Source: Sulfurirhabdus sp043759595
Lineage (GTDB): Bacteria; Pseudomonadota; Gammaproteobacteria; Burkholderiales; SMCO01
Direction: 5' to 3'
DNA: 64,000 bases
Assembly: GCA_043759595.1 (NCBI GenBank)
Contig: JAYVLG010000173.1
Location: 23,106-87,105, forward strand
The notes under the pieces are model-generated. The model did no database searches. It was not told where the DNA came from and was given only the letters and a program-made list of their open reading frames with translations. This document shows, piece after piece, positions 26,977-35,537 of the stretch. Numbering within the stretch: the stretch's first letter is position 1; every line of letters begins with the position of its first letter. Made by a program: the position numbers and the translations under genes.

Positions 26977-29955
26977 ATGTCTGCACATTACGTTATCACT
27001 ATGCCGCAGCTATCCGACACCATGACAGAAGGTGTCGTTGTTACGTGGGAAAAAAATCCCGGAGATAAAATATCTCGTGGCGACATCGTAGCCACCGTTG
27101 AAACAGACAAAGCCATCATGGATGTCGAAGTGTTTACTGAAGGTTACCTCGTAGGCCCGATGGTTGCAGTTGGAGCAACCGTTCTGGTAGGTGGCGCGCT
27201 TGGCTATATCAGCGACACTCAGGGCGATGTATCCGTAGCCGAAGACGAAGTTGTTACCAACAAAGTCTCTGTTGAAATCGTCCCTCACGATTCAGGCACC
27301 CCTATCCTGATGCCTCAGCTTTCAGACACCATGACTGAAGGCACTGTAGTGACATGGGAAAAAGCCATTGGTGACAAAGTTTCTCGTGGTGACATTGTAG
27401 CTACGGTTGAAACTGACAAAGCCATCATGGATGTCGAAATTTTCACAGAAGGCTTTTTATCCGGTCCGCTAGCTGGTGTAGATAGTGTGATTCAGGTGGG
27501 CCACCCTATGGCTTTCATCGTTGCCGATCAGGAAAAAATCAGCACCTCTGAAGTGACTATTTCAGCAGATCACCAGATTGCTGAAATAGTTGGAAAAACA
27601 GAACATGCACCTGCTGCAAAGCCCTTTGTTGCGCCACTGGCAATGGTTCAAACAGACATTTCCCAAATACCGCAAACCAGTGTCAAACCAGCTGCCCGCC
27701 CTGCTAACCGCTATGCCAGCCCTTATGCTCGCAAGATTGCATCACAGATGGGTGTGGATCTGAATCAGGTTTCTGCAACTGGCCCTAATGGCGTGATTGT
27801 CTCTGCCGACGTAGCCAAATCTCGACCAAGCATGGCGGAGGTCGCTCATCAGTTACCTCAAGTCCAGGTACCTGGACAAGGGCGTGCCATGACTTCCATG
27901 GAAAAGGCTGTTGCCCATTCCATGACGGCGGCTCTAACACTGCCTACATTCCATGTGACATTCAACATTAAGCCGGAAAAATTGATTGCTGCAGCCAAAG
28001 CGCGCAGCATTTCTGTTACGGTAGCCATTGCCAAGGCCTGCTCTGTTGCGATGCAAAAGCATCCCATGCTGAATTGCACCTATCAACCTATCGATAAAAT
28101 TGTTGAAAGAAACAACCACGATTTTGGGTTGGCTGTAGCTGCAGATGGTGGTGGACTCGTCGTTCCAATCCTGCACAATGTTGAACAGAAATCACTCGAG
28201 CAATTACAAGCCGAGTGGAGTGATTTGATGCCTCGCGCTCGAGTGCGCAAACTGGCACCGGCTGAATATGCCAACCCGACATTTACCATTTCCAATATGG
28301 GTATGTTTGGCGTAACTCATTTCACAGCCATTCCTACGCCTGGAATCGCTGCAATCATGGCTATTGCAGCAAATGGTCCTGAAGGCATGCCAATCACCAT
28401 CACCGCTGACCATCGCGTAGTAAATGGTGCGCATGTTGCAGCCTATTTGGCTGATCTCAAGAAGATAATTGAAAACCCTGAAACCTGGATGTCCGAAGGT
28501 GCTCAAGCGCCTGCTTCACCTATTCCTGAAGGTAACTGGGATGTACAAGTTGTTGTGATTGGTGGGGGCCCTGGCGGAGAAGATTGTGCCCGTGACCTGG
28601 TTGAACATGGCGTTAAAGTCGCCATGATCAACAATGCACCACTACCTGGTGGTGAATGCCTGTGGCGTGGTTGCATACCGTCTAAGGCATGGCGCCACGC
28701 TGCGGACATCATCCGCAACCGAAGTCATGATGCAGCAATTGGTATAACCGGCACAGACAAGCCTAAGCTGGCTTGGGATGCACTGGAAACCCATCGCAAA
28801 ACCGTGCTTCAAACCCGCGGTGAAATGGCACTAAAAACTGATAAAGGCGTCAAAATTGACGTCAGAGAGGGTTTTGCCAGCTTCGTTGATGATCACACCA
28901 TCGAAATCAAACCTGCTGAAGGCAAGCCATACAAAATGACGTTTGGTGCCGCAGTTATCGCCACTGGCGCACCTCCTTTTGTGCCCCCTATTCCAGGTGC
29001 TAAAGAATGCCTGGCTACAGGTGGTGTCATCACCTCCGACACTGTGTGGAATTTGCCGAAGCCGCCAAAAAAACTGGGGGTAGTTGGTGGCGGTGCCATT
29101 GGTATTGAGATGGCGCAAATTTTCCATGATTTTGGTACAGAAGTTATTCTGCTGGAAGGCAAAGACCGCCCTCTCATGGAAGTTGAAGAGGAAATTGCCA
29201 AACACCTGAATGAAATCCTGAAGCAGGAATTCAAAGTTGAAACCTCTGCCAAAATCATCGACATTTCTGGTAAACCAGGCAAAATGGCATTGAAATACAC
29301 CAATGCAGCAGGAACAGAAGAAACCTTTGCTTGTGATTACGTACTGATGGCAACCGGAAAACGCCCGGACACCACAGCGCTTAATCTGGAGAAAGCAGGC
29401 GTTGCGCTGGATGGAGCAGCGATCAAAGCCGACACCCAGTGCCGCACCAATGTGCCACATATCTATGGTGTAGGCGACGTCATTGGTGGTTATATGCTGG
29501 CCCATACAGCTGCCACTCAAGGTCGTGTCGCTGCGGCCAATCTGACAGGTGAAGCGCTAAAATATAACCAAGATGTGGATTGCGGTGTTATTTTCAGCCG
29601 TCCGGAAGCTGGTTTTGTTGGTTTATCTGTTGCACAAGCCAAGGCCAAAGGCATTGACGCTGTTGAAGCAAAAATGCCTATGAGCATTGATGCTAAAGCC
29701 ATGATCAGTCTGGAAACTCAAGGCATGATCAAGCTGGTTGCTGATAAAGCCACTCAAAAGATTATCGGCGTACATTTCCTGGCAGACCATACCGACACCT
29801 TGATAGGTGAAGCAGTAATGATGGTATCTGCCGGTATCACGCTGACTCAGGCTGCACAGGCGATTCATCCACACCCAACCCAGACAGAACTGTTTGGGGA
29901 ATTAGCCAGAAGACTGCAGGCACGGTTACGGAGAACCTCCAAAGCCAAAGCCTAA
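26977..29955 (+). CDS. Fused pyruvate dehydrogenase E2 (dihydrolipoyl acetyltransferase) - E3 (dihydrolipoyl dehydrogenase)
   Basis: One open frame of 992 residues carries two normally separate proteins. Residues 5-80 and 108-184 are two lipoyl domains with lipoyl Lys45 and Lys148 in VETDKAIMDVE. Residues about 245-283 are the peripheral-subunit-binding domain. Residues about 300-503 are the acetyltransferase core ending with the catalytic ADHRVVNG (His479). From about 522 the protein is a complete FAD/NAD disulfide oxidoreductase with GGGPGGEDCARD, the redox pair Cys561 and Cys566 in GGECLWRGCIPSK, a second nucleotide site VVGGGAIGIEMAQ and HPHPTQTELFGE near the end (active-site His). AGGAATTCAGC precedes the ATG. 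No stop or frameshift separates the two halves, so the fusion is real. Confidence 0.93.
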   Translation: MSAHYVITMPQLSDTMTEGVVVTWEKNPGDKISRGDIVATVETDKAIMDVEVFTEGYLVGPMVAVGATVLVGGALGYISDTQGDVSVAEDEVVTNKVSVEIVPHDSGTPILMPQLSDTMTEGTVVTWEKAIGDKVSRGDIVATVETDKAIMDVEIFTEGFLSGPLAGVDSVIQVGHPMAFIVADQEKISTSEVTISADHQIAEIVGKTEHAPAAKPFVAPLAMVQTDISQIPQTSVKPAARPANRYASPYARKIASQMGVDLNQVSATGPNGVIVSADVAKSRPSMAEVAHQLPQVQVPGQGRAMTSMEKAVAHSMTAALTLPTFHVTFNIKPEKLIAAAKARSISVTVAIAKACSVAMQKHPMLNCTYQPIDKIVERNNHDFGLAVAADGGGLVVPILHNVEQKSLEQLQAEWSDLMPRARVRKLAPAEYANPTFTISNMGMFGVTHFTAIPTPGIAAIMAIAANGPEGMPITITADHRVVNGAHVAAYLADLKKIIENPETWMSEGAQAPASPIPEGNWDVQVVVIGGGPGGEDCARDLVEHGVKVAMINNAPLPGGECLWRGCIPSKAWRHAADIIRNRSHDAAIGITGTDKPKLAWDALETHRKTVLQTRGEMALKTDKGVKIDVREGFASFVDDHTIEIKPAEGKPYKMTFGAAVIATGAPPFVPPIPGAKECLATGGVITSDTVWNLPKPPKKLGVVGGGAIGIEMAQIFHDFGTEVILLEGKDRPLMEVEEEIAKHLNEILKQEFKVETSAKIIDISGKPGKMALKYTNAAGTEETFACDYVLMATGKRPDTTALNLEKAGVALDGAAIKADTQCRTNVPHIYGVGDVIGGYMLAHTAATQGRVAAANLTGEALKYNQDVDCGVIFSRPEAGFVGLSVAQAKAKGIDAVEAKMPMSIDAKAMISLETQGMIKLVADKATQKIIGVHFLADHTDTLIGEAVMMVSAGITLTQAAQAIHPHPTQTELFGELARRLQARLRRTSKAKA

Positions 29956-30067
29956 ATAACCAAAATGGCATGGAACAAGCCTAAAATGAAGATTATTTCT
30001 GGTTTGTTTCATGTTATTGCGGTTCTTTTTACACCCAAACTTTCACATTTCCGGCAATAACTGCGTC

Positions 30068-31081
30068 ATGCTTTATTCCTTACTGCGCCCTCTTCTTTTC
30101 AAACTTGATCCGGAATCAGCCCATCATTTCACACTGGATGCGCTGGAAAAAGCGCATAAGCTTGGCATATTACGGCTAATCAAACCCGAACAAAAATGTT
30201 TACCTCGTAACGTCATGGGGCTCTCTTTTCCAAATCCGGTTGGATTAGCTGCGGGGCTAGACAAAAATGGCGACCACATCGATGCACTGAGTGATTTAGG
30301 ATTCGGCTTTATTGAAATTGGGACAGTGACACCGCGTCCACAACCGGGCAACCCAAAACCCCGATTATTTCGCATCCCTGAAGCCAATGCCATTATCAAC
30401 AGCATGGGTTTTAACAACAACGGTGTTGACAGTCTGATCGCCAATGTGAAAAAAACACGGTTTACCGGTATTTTGGGTATCAACATCGGTAAAAATTTCG
30501 ATACCCCAATAGAAAACGCTGCTGACGATTACCTGATTGGCTTACGCAAGGTTTACCCTTACGCAAGCTACGTTACAGTGAACATTTCTTCCCCTAACAC
30601 CAAAAACCTGCGTCAGTTACAACAAGCTGATGAGTTAGGCGCCCTGCTGGATCAATTGAAAACCGAGCAAGATAAACTTGCCAGCAATCATGGTAAATAT
30701 GTGCCAATTGCACTTAAAATTGCTCCGGACCTGGAAACGGAGCAAATCATAGAAATTGCGGAATTACTTCTGAAATATAAAATTGACGGCGTCATTGCTA
30801 CCAATACGACGCTTTCACGTGAAGGTGTTGAACACTGCAATCAAGGCCAAGAAGCCGGGGGACTAAGCGGAGCACCTGTACGTACCAAATCAACGGCAGT
30901 AATTAAACAACTCAGTTTGGCGTTACAAAAAAAAATCCCCATAATTGGTGTAGGTGGGATCTTGAATGGCCTGGATGCTGAAGAAAAATTCAAAGCTGGT
31001 GCCAGTTTGATCCAGATATACAGCGGGCTGATTTATCGTGGCCCTGATTTAATCAAAGAAATTCTCCAATCGGTACGTTAA
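30068..31081 (+). CDS. pyrD: Dihydroorotate dehydrogenase (quinone), class 2
   Basis: Inner-membrane-associated flavoenzyme that oxidises dihydroorotate to orotate and passes electrons to quinone. The 337-residue protein begins MLYSLLRPLLFKLDPE, the amphipathic membrane-binding helix of class 2. FPNPVGLAAGLDKNG and TVNISSPNTKNLRQLQ (catalytic Ser) are present, with FMN phosphate site IIGVGGI near the end. The longer frame upstream of 30068 lacks family resemblance. Confidence 0.96.
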   Translation: MLYSLLRPLLFKLDPESAHHFTLDALEKAHKLGILRLIKPEQKCLPRNVMGLSFPNPVGLAAGLDKNGDHIDALSDLGFGFIEIGTVTPRPQPGNPKPRLFRIPEANAIINSMGFNNNGVDSLIANVKKTRFTGILGINIGKNFDTPIENAADDYLIGLRKVYPYASYVTVNISSPNTKNLRQLQQADELGALLDQLKTEQDKLASNHGKYVPIALKIAPDLETEQIIEIAELLLKYKIDGVIATNTTLSREGVEHCNQGQEAGGLSGAPVRTKSTAVIKQLSLALQKKIPIIGVGGILNGLDAEEKFKAGASLIQIYSGLIYRGPDLIKEILQSVR

Positions 31082-31211
31082 TCGGTGATCAATGAAAGCC
31101 ATTTTCTCACAAACAGTATTTCATAGAGCATCAAAAAAGCCGGAAACTTTCTACTAGAACGCCTAGAATAGGCTGAATAAGCCCTGAAAAAAATCAAAAT
31201 TGCGAGGATCC

Positions 31212-33107
31212 ATGCAACAAATAAGTGATGAAGCCAGCGCTCAACAGAAACAAAGCCTGACGGCGTTATCTATCGCTGCAATTGGAGTGGTTTATGGTGA
31301 TATTGGTACCAGCCCTCTCTATACATTGAAAGAGGTTTTTAACGGGGTCCATAGCATTCCGGCCAACCACGCCAATGTGCTCGGCATCTTGTCTTTAATT
31401 TTCTGGTCGTTACTGATTGTAGTTTCGCTTAAGTACGTCGTATTCATTATGCGCGCTGACAACAAAGGTGAAGGCGGCATTATGGCACTGATCGCCTTGA
31501 TGCAACGCGTTACGGATAAGGACTCCCGCTTGCGCTGGATACTTCTGGTTTTAGGAATTTTCGGTGCAGCTCTCTTTTTTGGTGATGGCCTTATCACCCC
31601 CGCAATTTCTGTTCTTTCTGCCGTTGAAGGTCTGAATGTCGCCACCCCCACACTTGAACCTTATGTCATCCCCATTTCATTGGGCGTACTGATTGCATTA
31701 TTCAAAATTCAGCGCAGGGGTACAGCCAGCGTAGGCGCACTATTCGGCCCCGTTATGATCATCTGGTTCGTAACACTTGCAGTTCTGGGCGTGATTAAAA
31801 TATTTCAATATCCAGATGTTTTGTATGCCATCAATCCAATGTATGCCGTGGATTACTTTCTGATACACGAGTGGCATGGTTTTTTGGTATTGGGTGCAGT
31901 TGTTCTTGCACTGACCGGTGCAGAGGCGTTGTACGCTGACATGGGACATTTCGGCAAACACCCGATACGCGCCGCCTGGTTTTTGTTTGTTTTGCCTTCA
32001 TTATTGCTCAACTATTTCGGTCAGGGTGCACTGCTCATCCATGACCCCAGCGCTGCAGTCAACCCTTTCTACAAGATGATTCCCGAATGGGGAATCTATC
32101 CGATGATAGCGCTAGCGACTATAGCGACAGTCATAGCTTCCCAGGCGGTTATCACTGGTACTTTTTCAGTCACCCGACAGGCTATTCAGCTGGGCTTCAT
32201 GCCCCGCATGGAAATCTTACATACATCAGCTAAAGAAATTGGACAGATTTACATCCCTTTCATGAACTGGGGTATGTTAATTGGCATTATCCTGCTTATC
32301 ATAGGTTTCCAGTCTTCAAGTAATCTAGCCGCTGCTTACGGTATTGCAGTTACCGGAACCATGGCAATTGACACTATTCTTGCATTCGTCGTGGTACGTG
32401 GGTTATGGAAATGGAGCTGGCCAACCACGTTAATTGGCATGGCTTTTTTCTTGACCATTGACCTGGCGTTCTTCAGTGCCAATTCCATGAAAATTATACA
32501 AGGTGGCTGGTTCCCGCTAGCAATTGGTATCGGCTGGTTTACATTGATGTCTACCTGGAAAAGAGGACGGCAAATTCTGTTTGAACGCCTACGTGAAGGC
32601 GCCATAGCACTTGAACCTTTCCTTGCCAGCATTGCTGACCACCCCCCAATACGCGTGCCAGGCATTTCAGTATTTTTGACTGCCAGTCCGGATGGTGTAC
32701 CCCATGCACTACTCCATAACCTGGTGCACAACAAAGTATTGCATGAAAAAGTGGTTTTACTCACAGTTCAAACCATGGATATCCCTTGGGTACCCAATGA
32801 AGAACGACTAGAAATACACCCACTGGGAAATGAATTTTATCGCGTAGTCATTCACTACGGTTTTAAAGATGACCCGGACATTCCTGATGCACTTTCCCAG
32901 TGCAAAATAGAAGGAATGGAATTTAATATGCTGGAAACTTCATTCTTCTTGAGCAGAGAGACCCTGATTCCCACAAAAATGCCGGGAATGGCATTATGGC
33001 GTGAGAAACTTTTTGTCCACATGGCCCGTAACGGCAGCAGCGCAACAGCCTTCTTCAAGATTCCTACCAACCGAGTCATTGAGCTAGGTTCACAAGTTGA
33101 ACTGTAG
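31212..33107 (+). CDS. kup: Potassium transporter Kup
   Basis: A proton-coupled K+ uptake protein of 631 residues with about twelve transmembrane helices followed by a C-terminal cytoplasmic region from about residue 455. The N-terminus GVVYGDIGTSPLYTLKEVF and the ADNKGEGGIMALIAL, FFGDGLITPAISVLSAVEG and GAEALYADMGHFG segments are Kup signatures. GAGG lies seven bases before the ATG at 31212, which is preferred over the TTG 12 bases upstream. Confidence 0.96.
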   Translation: MQQISDEASAQQKQSLTALSIAAIGVVYGDIGTSPLYTLKEVFNGVHSIPANHANVLGILSLIFWSLLIVVSLKYVVFIMRADNKGEGGIMALIALMQRVTDKDSRLRWILLVLGIFGAALFFGDGLITPAISVLSAVEGLNVATPTLEPYVIPISLGVLIALFKIQRRGTASVGALFGPVMIIWFVTLAVLGVIKIFQYPDVLYAINPMYAVDYFLIHEWHGFLVLGAVVLALTGAEALYADMGHFGKHPIRAAWFLFVLPSLLLNYFGQGALLIHDPSAAVNPFYKMIPEWGIYPMIALATIATVIASQAVITGTFSVTRQAIQLGFMPRMEILHTSAKEIGQIYIPFMNWGMLIGIILLIIGFQSSSNLAAAYGIAVTGTMAIDTILAFVVVRGLWKWSWPTTLIGMAFFLTIDLAFFSANSMKIIQGGWFPLAIGIGWFTLMSTWKRGRQILFERLREGAIALEPFLASIADHPPIRVPGISVFLTASPDGVPHALLHNLVHNKVLHEKVVLLTVQTMDIPWVPNEERLEIHPLGNEFYRVVIHYGFKDDPDIPDALSQCKIEGMEFNMLETSFFLSRETLIPTKMPGMALWREKLFVHMARNGSSATAFFKIPTNRVIELGSQVEL

Positions 33108-33127
33108 CGTTAGCCATTAGGTAAAAA

Positions 33128-34246
33128 ATGCGCATAGGCATACCAAAAGAAATCAAGGATCAGGAGTACCGGGTAGGTGCCACGCCTGCGGGTGTAAAAG
33201 CTCTAGTAACAGCTGGGCACGAAGTCATTGTTGAAACAGGTGCCGCATCAAGAATTGGCTTCAGTGATAAACATTATAGTGCTGCCGGCGCAAGCATCGG
33301 TCAATCAGCCAAAGTAGTTTACGATGCTGATTTGATTATCAAAGTCAAAGAACCTCAACCCACTGAATTCCCTTTATTAAAAGTAGGGCAGATACTTTTT
33401 TGCTACTTGCATTTAGCCCCTGCCCCGGACCTCACCCATGCCCTGTTGCAAAGCAAAGTAATTGGTATCGCATACGAAACCATCACCGATGCTCAGAGTA
33501 CCCTGCCGTTATTAACCCCCATGTCTGAAGTTGCAGGCAGACTTTCTATCCAGGCAGGTGCTACGGCACTTCAAATGGAACATGGAGGCAATGGCACGTT
33601 GCTGAGTGGCGTTCCAGGTGTGCCACCCGGAAAAGTACTGATACTGGGAGGCGGCATTGTTGGCACCAATGCTGCAAAGATGGCAATAGGACTGGGTGCA
33701 GATGTAACTTTGCTTGATATTAATGCAGCACGTCTCCGCTATCTGGATGATATTTTCGGTTCGCGACTGAAAACCGCCTATTCAGATCCCCACGCTATCG
33801 AAACACTGGCTCAAGAAGCGGATTTAATTATTGGATCGATTTTATTACCTGGAAAACGGGCACCAAAATTACTCACCCGTAAAATAATTGCTTCCATGAA
33901 ACAGGGATCAGTGTTGGTCGATGTTGCAATTGATCAGGGAGGGTGTGCTGAAACATCCCGGCCTACCACACACACCTGCCCTACCTTCATAGAAGAGGGG
34001 GTAGTACATTACTGTGTAACCAACATGCCCGGTGCGGTTGCACGTACATCGACCCTTGCACTGACGCATGCCACTCTCCCTTACGCATTACAGATTGCCG
34101 GAAAAGGCTATCAGAAAGCGCTTACGGATAATCCCGGATTTCTCAATGGCCTGAATGTCCATTGCGGAAAAATTACGCATCCGGCCGTTGCCACTGATTT
34201 AAAGAGCGCTTACACGCCCTCAACAGAAATATTCAAAGAAACTTAA
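33128..34246 (+). CDS. ald: Alanine dehydrogenase
   Basis: NAD-dependent enzyme interconverting alanine with pyruvate and ammonia. The 372-residue protein begins MRIGIPKEIKDQEYRVG and has the pyruvate-binding Arg15 and Lys of VKVKEPQ, the catalytic His in CYLHLAPAPDL, and the nucleotide motif ILGGGIVGTNAAKMA. It follows kup by 20 bp on the same strand, so it may be co-transcribed, and it lies upstream of the rsx operon. Confidence 0.94.
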   Translation: MRIGIPKEIKDQEYRVGATPAGVKALVTAGHEVIVETGAASRIGFSDKHYSAAGASIGQSAKVVYDADLIIKVKEPQPTEFPLLKVGQILFCYLHLAPAPDLTHALLQSKVIGIAYETITDAQSTLPLLTPMSEVAGRLSIQAGATALQMEHGGNGTLLSGVPGVPPGKVLILGGGIVGTNAAKMAIGLGADVTLLDINAARLRYLDDIFGSRLKTAYSDPHAIETLAQEADLIIGSILLPGKRAPKLLTRKIIASMKQGSVLVDVAIDQGGCAETSRPTTHTCPTFIEEGVVHYCVTNMPGAVARTSTLALTHATLPYALQIAGKGYQKALTDNPGFLNGLNVHCGKITHPAVATDLKSAYTPSTEIFKET

Positions 34247-34264
34247 ACGATCAGCACCATGCAT

Positions 34265-34295
34265 CAACCCTATACCTGCTTGTATAATAGGGTTG
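34265..34295. terminator. Hairpin between ald and rsxA
   Basis: CAACCCTAT and ATAGGGTTG form a 9-bp stem with a 13-base loop, 19 bp after the ald stop. There is no long T-run after it, only CAACATTTTGC. A TATAAT lies inside the hairpin (34283-34288), so the element may also carry the rsx promoter. Confidence 0.5.
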
Positions 34296-34353
34296 CAACA
34301 TTTTGCTGGGCAGACGATAATTTCATAAATATTAGCGACCAATAATAAAGCAG

Positions 34354-34929
34354 ATGGAAAGCTATTTACTTCTATTAGTCGGGGCGGTGTTTGTTAATAA
34401 CATCGTGCTCGTAAAAATACTCGGCCTATGCCCGTTCATGGGGGTTTCCAAGAAACTGGAGACCGCTATTGGCATGGGCGCCGCCACCACATTTGTCCTT
34501 ACCCTGGGCTCAGGATCCAGTTATCTGATCAATGAGTACCTCCTGGGGACTGACCTTTTCTACCTCCGCACACTGTCATTTATTGTGGTCATTGCCGGTA
34601 TTGTTCAATTTACCGAAATGGTGGTGCAAAAAACCAGCCCGACACTGCATCAGGTGCTGGGAATTTATCTGCCGCTCATCACAACTAACTGTGCGGTACT
34701 GGGCATTCCTCTCCTCAATGTCCAGGAGAAACATAACTTCCTGGAATCCCTGCTTTTCGGCCTGGGCGGCGCCGTCGGTTTTTCGATGGTATTGATCCTG
34801 TTTGCATCCATGCGTGAACGACTCGATACAGCTGATGTGCCTCCAGTATTCAAAGGTTCGGCCATCGCGATGATCACGGCAGGATTAATGAGTCTTGCAT
34901 TCATGGGTTTTGCCGGGTTGGTGAAGTGA
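34354..34929 (+). CDS. rsxA: Ion-translocating electron transport complex subunit A (RsxA/RnfA)
   Basis: A six-helix inner-membrane subunit of 191 residues, with VFVNNIVLVKILGLCPFMGVSKKLETAIGMG near the N-terminus, the typical RnfA opening. A conserved Cys in each half (GLCPF and TTNCAVLG) is part of the intramembrane iron site known for RnfA/RnfE. First gene of rsxABCDGE, which couples electron transfer between ferredoxin and NAD to ion movement, or reduces SoxR in enterics. Confidence 0.95.
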   Translation: MESYLLLLVGAVFVNNIVLVKILGLCPFMGVSKKLETAIGMGAATTFVLTLGSGSSYLINEYLLGTDLFYLRTLSFIVVIAGIVQFTEMVVQKTSPTLHQVLGIYLPLITTNCAVLGIPLLNVQEKHNFLESLLFGLGGAVGFSMVLILFASMRERLDTADVPPVFKGSAIAMITAGLMSLAFMGFAGLVK

Positions 34930-34972
34930 TCAAAACTTTCAATTCAGCAATACTAATACACAAGGTTCAAGC

Positions 34973-35521
34973 ATGTTAACAGCCTTGTTGGTCATGGCAG
35001 GCCTTGCGCTGTTGCTGGGGGCAGTGCTGGGATATGCATCCATCAAATTCAAGGTAGAAGGCGACCCCCTCGTCGAAAAAATCGACGCAATTCTGCCCCA
35101 GACTCAATGTGGTCAATGTGGTTTCCCAGGATGCAAACCCTATGCGGAAGCCATTGCAAGAGAAGAAGCCGAGATCAATCAATGCCCGCCGGGGGGTGAT
35201 GAGGGTGTGCGTAAGCTTGCTGAGTTGCTAGGCAAAGATTTCAAACCCCTGAATGCTGAGCATGGAACGCCCAAACCAAAGTCTGTCGCAATTATTGATG
35301 AACCAACCTGCATCGGCTGCACGTTGTGCATTCAGGCTTGTCCCGTAGATGCTATTTTAGGAGCACCAAAGCAGATGCACACTATTCTGGCAGTCGAATG
35401 TACCGGTTGCGAATTATGTGTAGCACCTTGCCCTGTGGATTGCATCAGCATGATAGAAATTCAAACTGAAATCAGTACCTGGAAATGGCAGTACCCGATT
35501 TATCAAATAAAATCGGCATGA
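34973..35521 (+). CDS. rsxB: Electron transport complex subunit B (RsxB/RnfB)
   Basis: Iron-sulfur subunit of 182 residues. An N-terminal membrane helix is followed by the four-Cys cluster motif CGQCGFPGCKPYAEAI...CPPGG and two ferredoxin-type 4Fe-4S motifs, CIGCTLCIQACPVD and CTGCELCVAPCPVD. It passes electrons from ferredoxin into the complex. The spacing to rsxA is 43 bp. A short C-terminal tail after the last cluster is within the family range. Confidence 0.95.
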   Translation: MLTALLVMAGLALLLGAVLGYASIKFKVEGDPLVEKIDAILPQTQCGQCGFPGCKPYAEAIAREEAEINQCPPGGDEGVRKLAELLGKDFKPLNAEHGTPKPKSVAIIDEPTCIGCTLCIQACPVDAILGAPKQMHTILAVECTGCELCVAPCPVDCISMIEIQTEISTWKWQYPIYQIKSA

Positions 35522-35537
35522 CCGCACTTACATACCT

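Noticed and set aside
27010..27480. Tandem DNA repeat of two similar ~310-bp units at the start of the E2-E3 gene
   Set aside because: It is explained by the two homologous lipoyl domains rather than by a mobile or structural repeat.
28831..29520. Long open frame (229 codons) on the minus strand inside the E2-E3 gene
   Set aside because: It is the antisense shadow of a strongly conserved E3 protein, has no ribosome site and its translation is Cys/His-rich noise.
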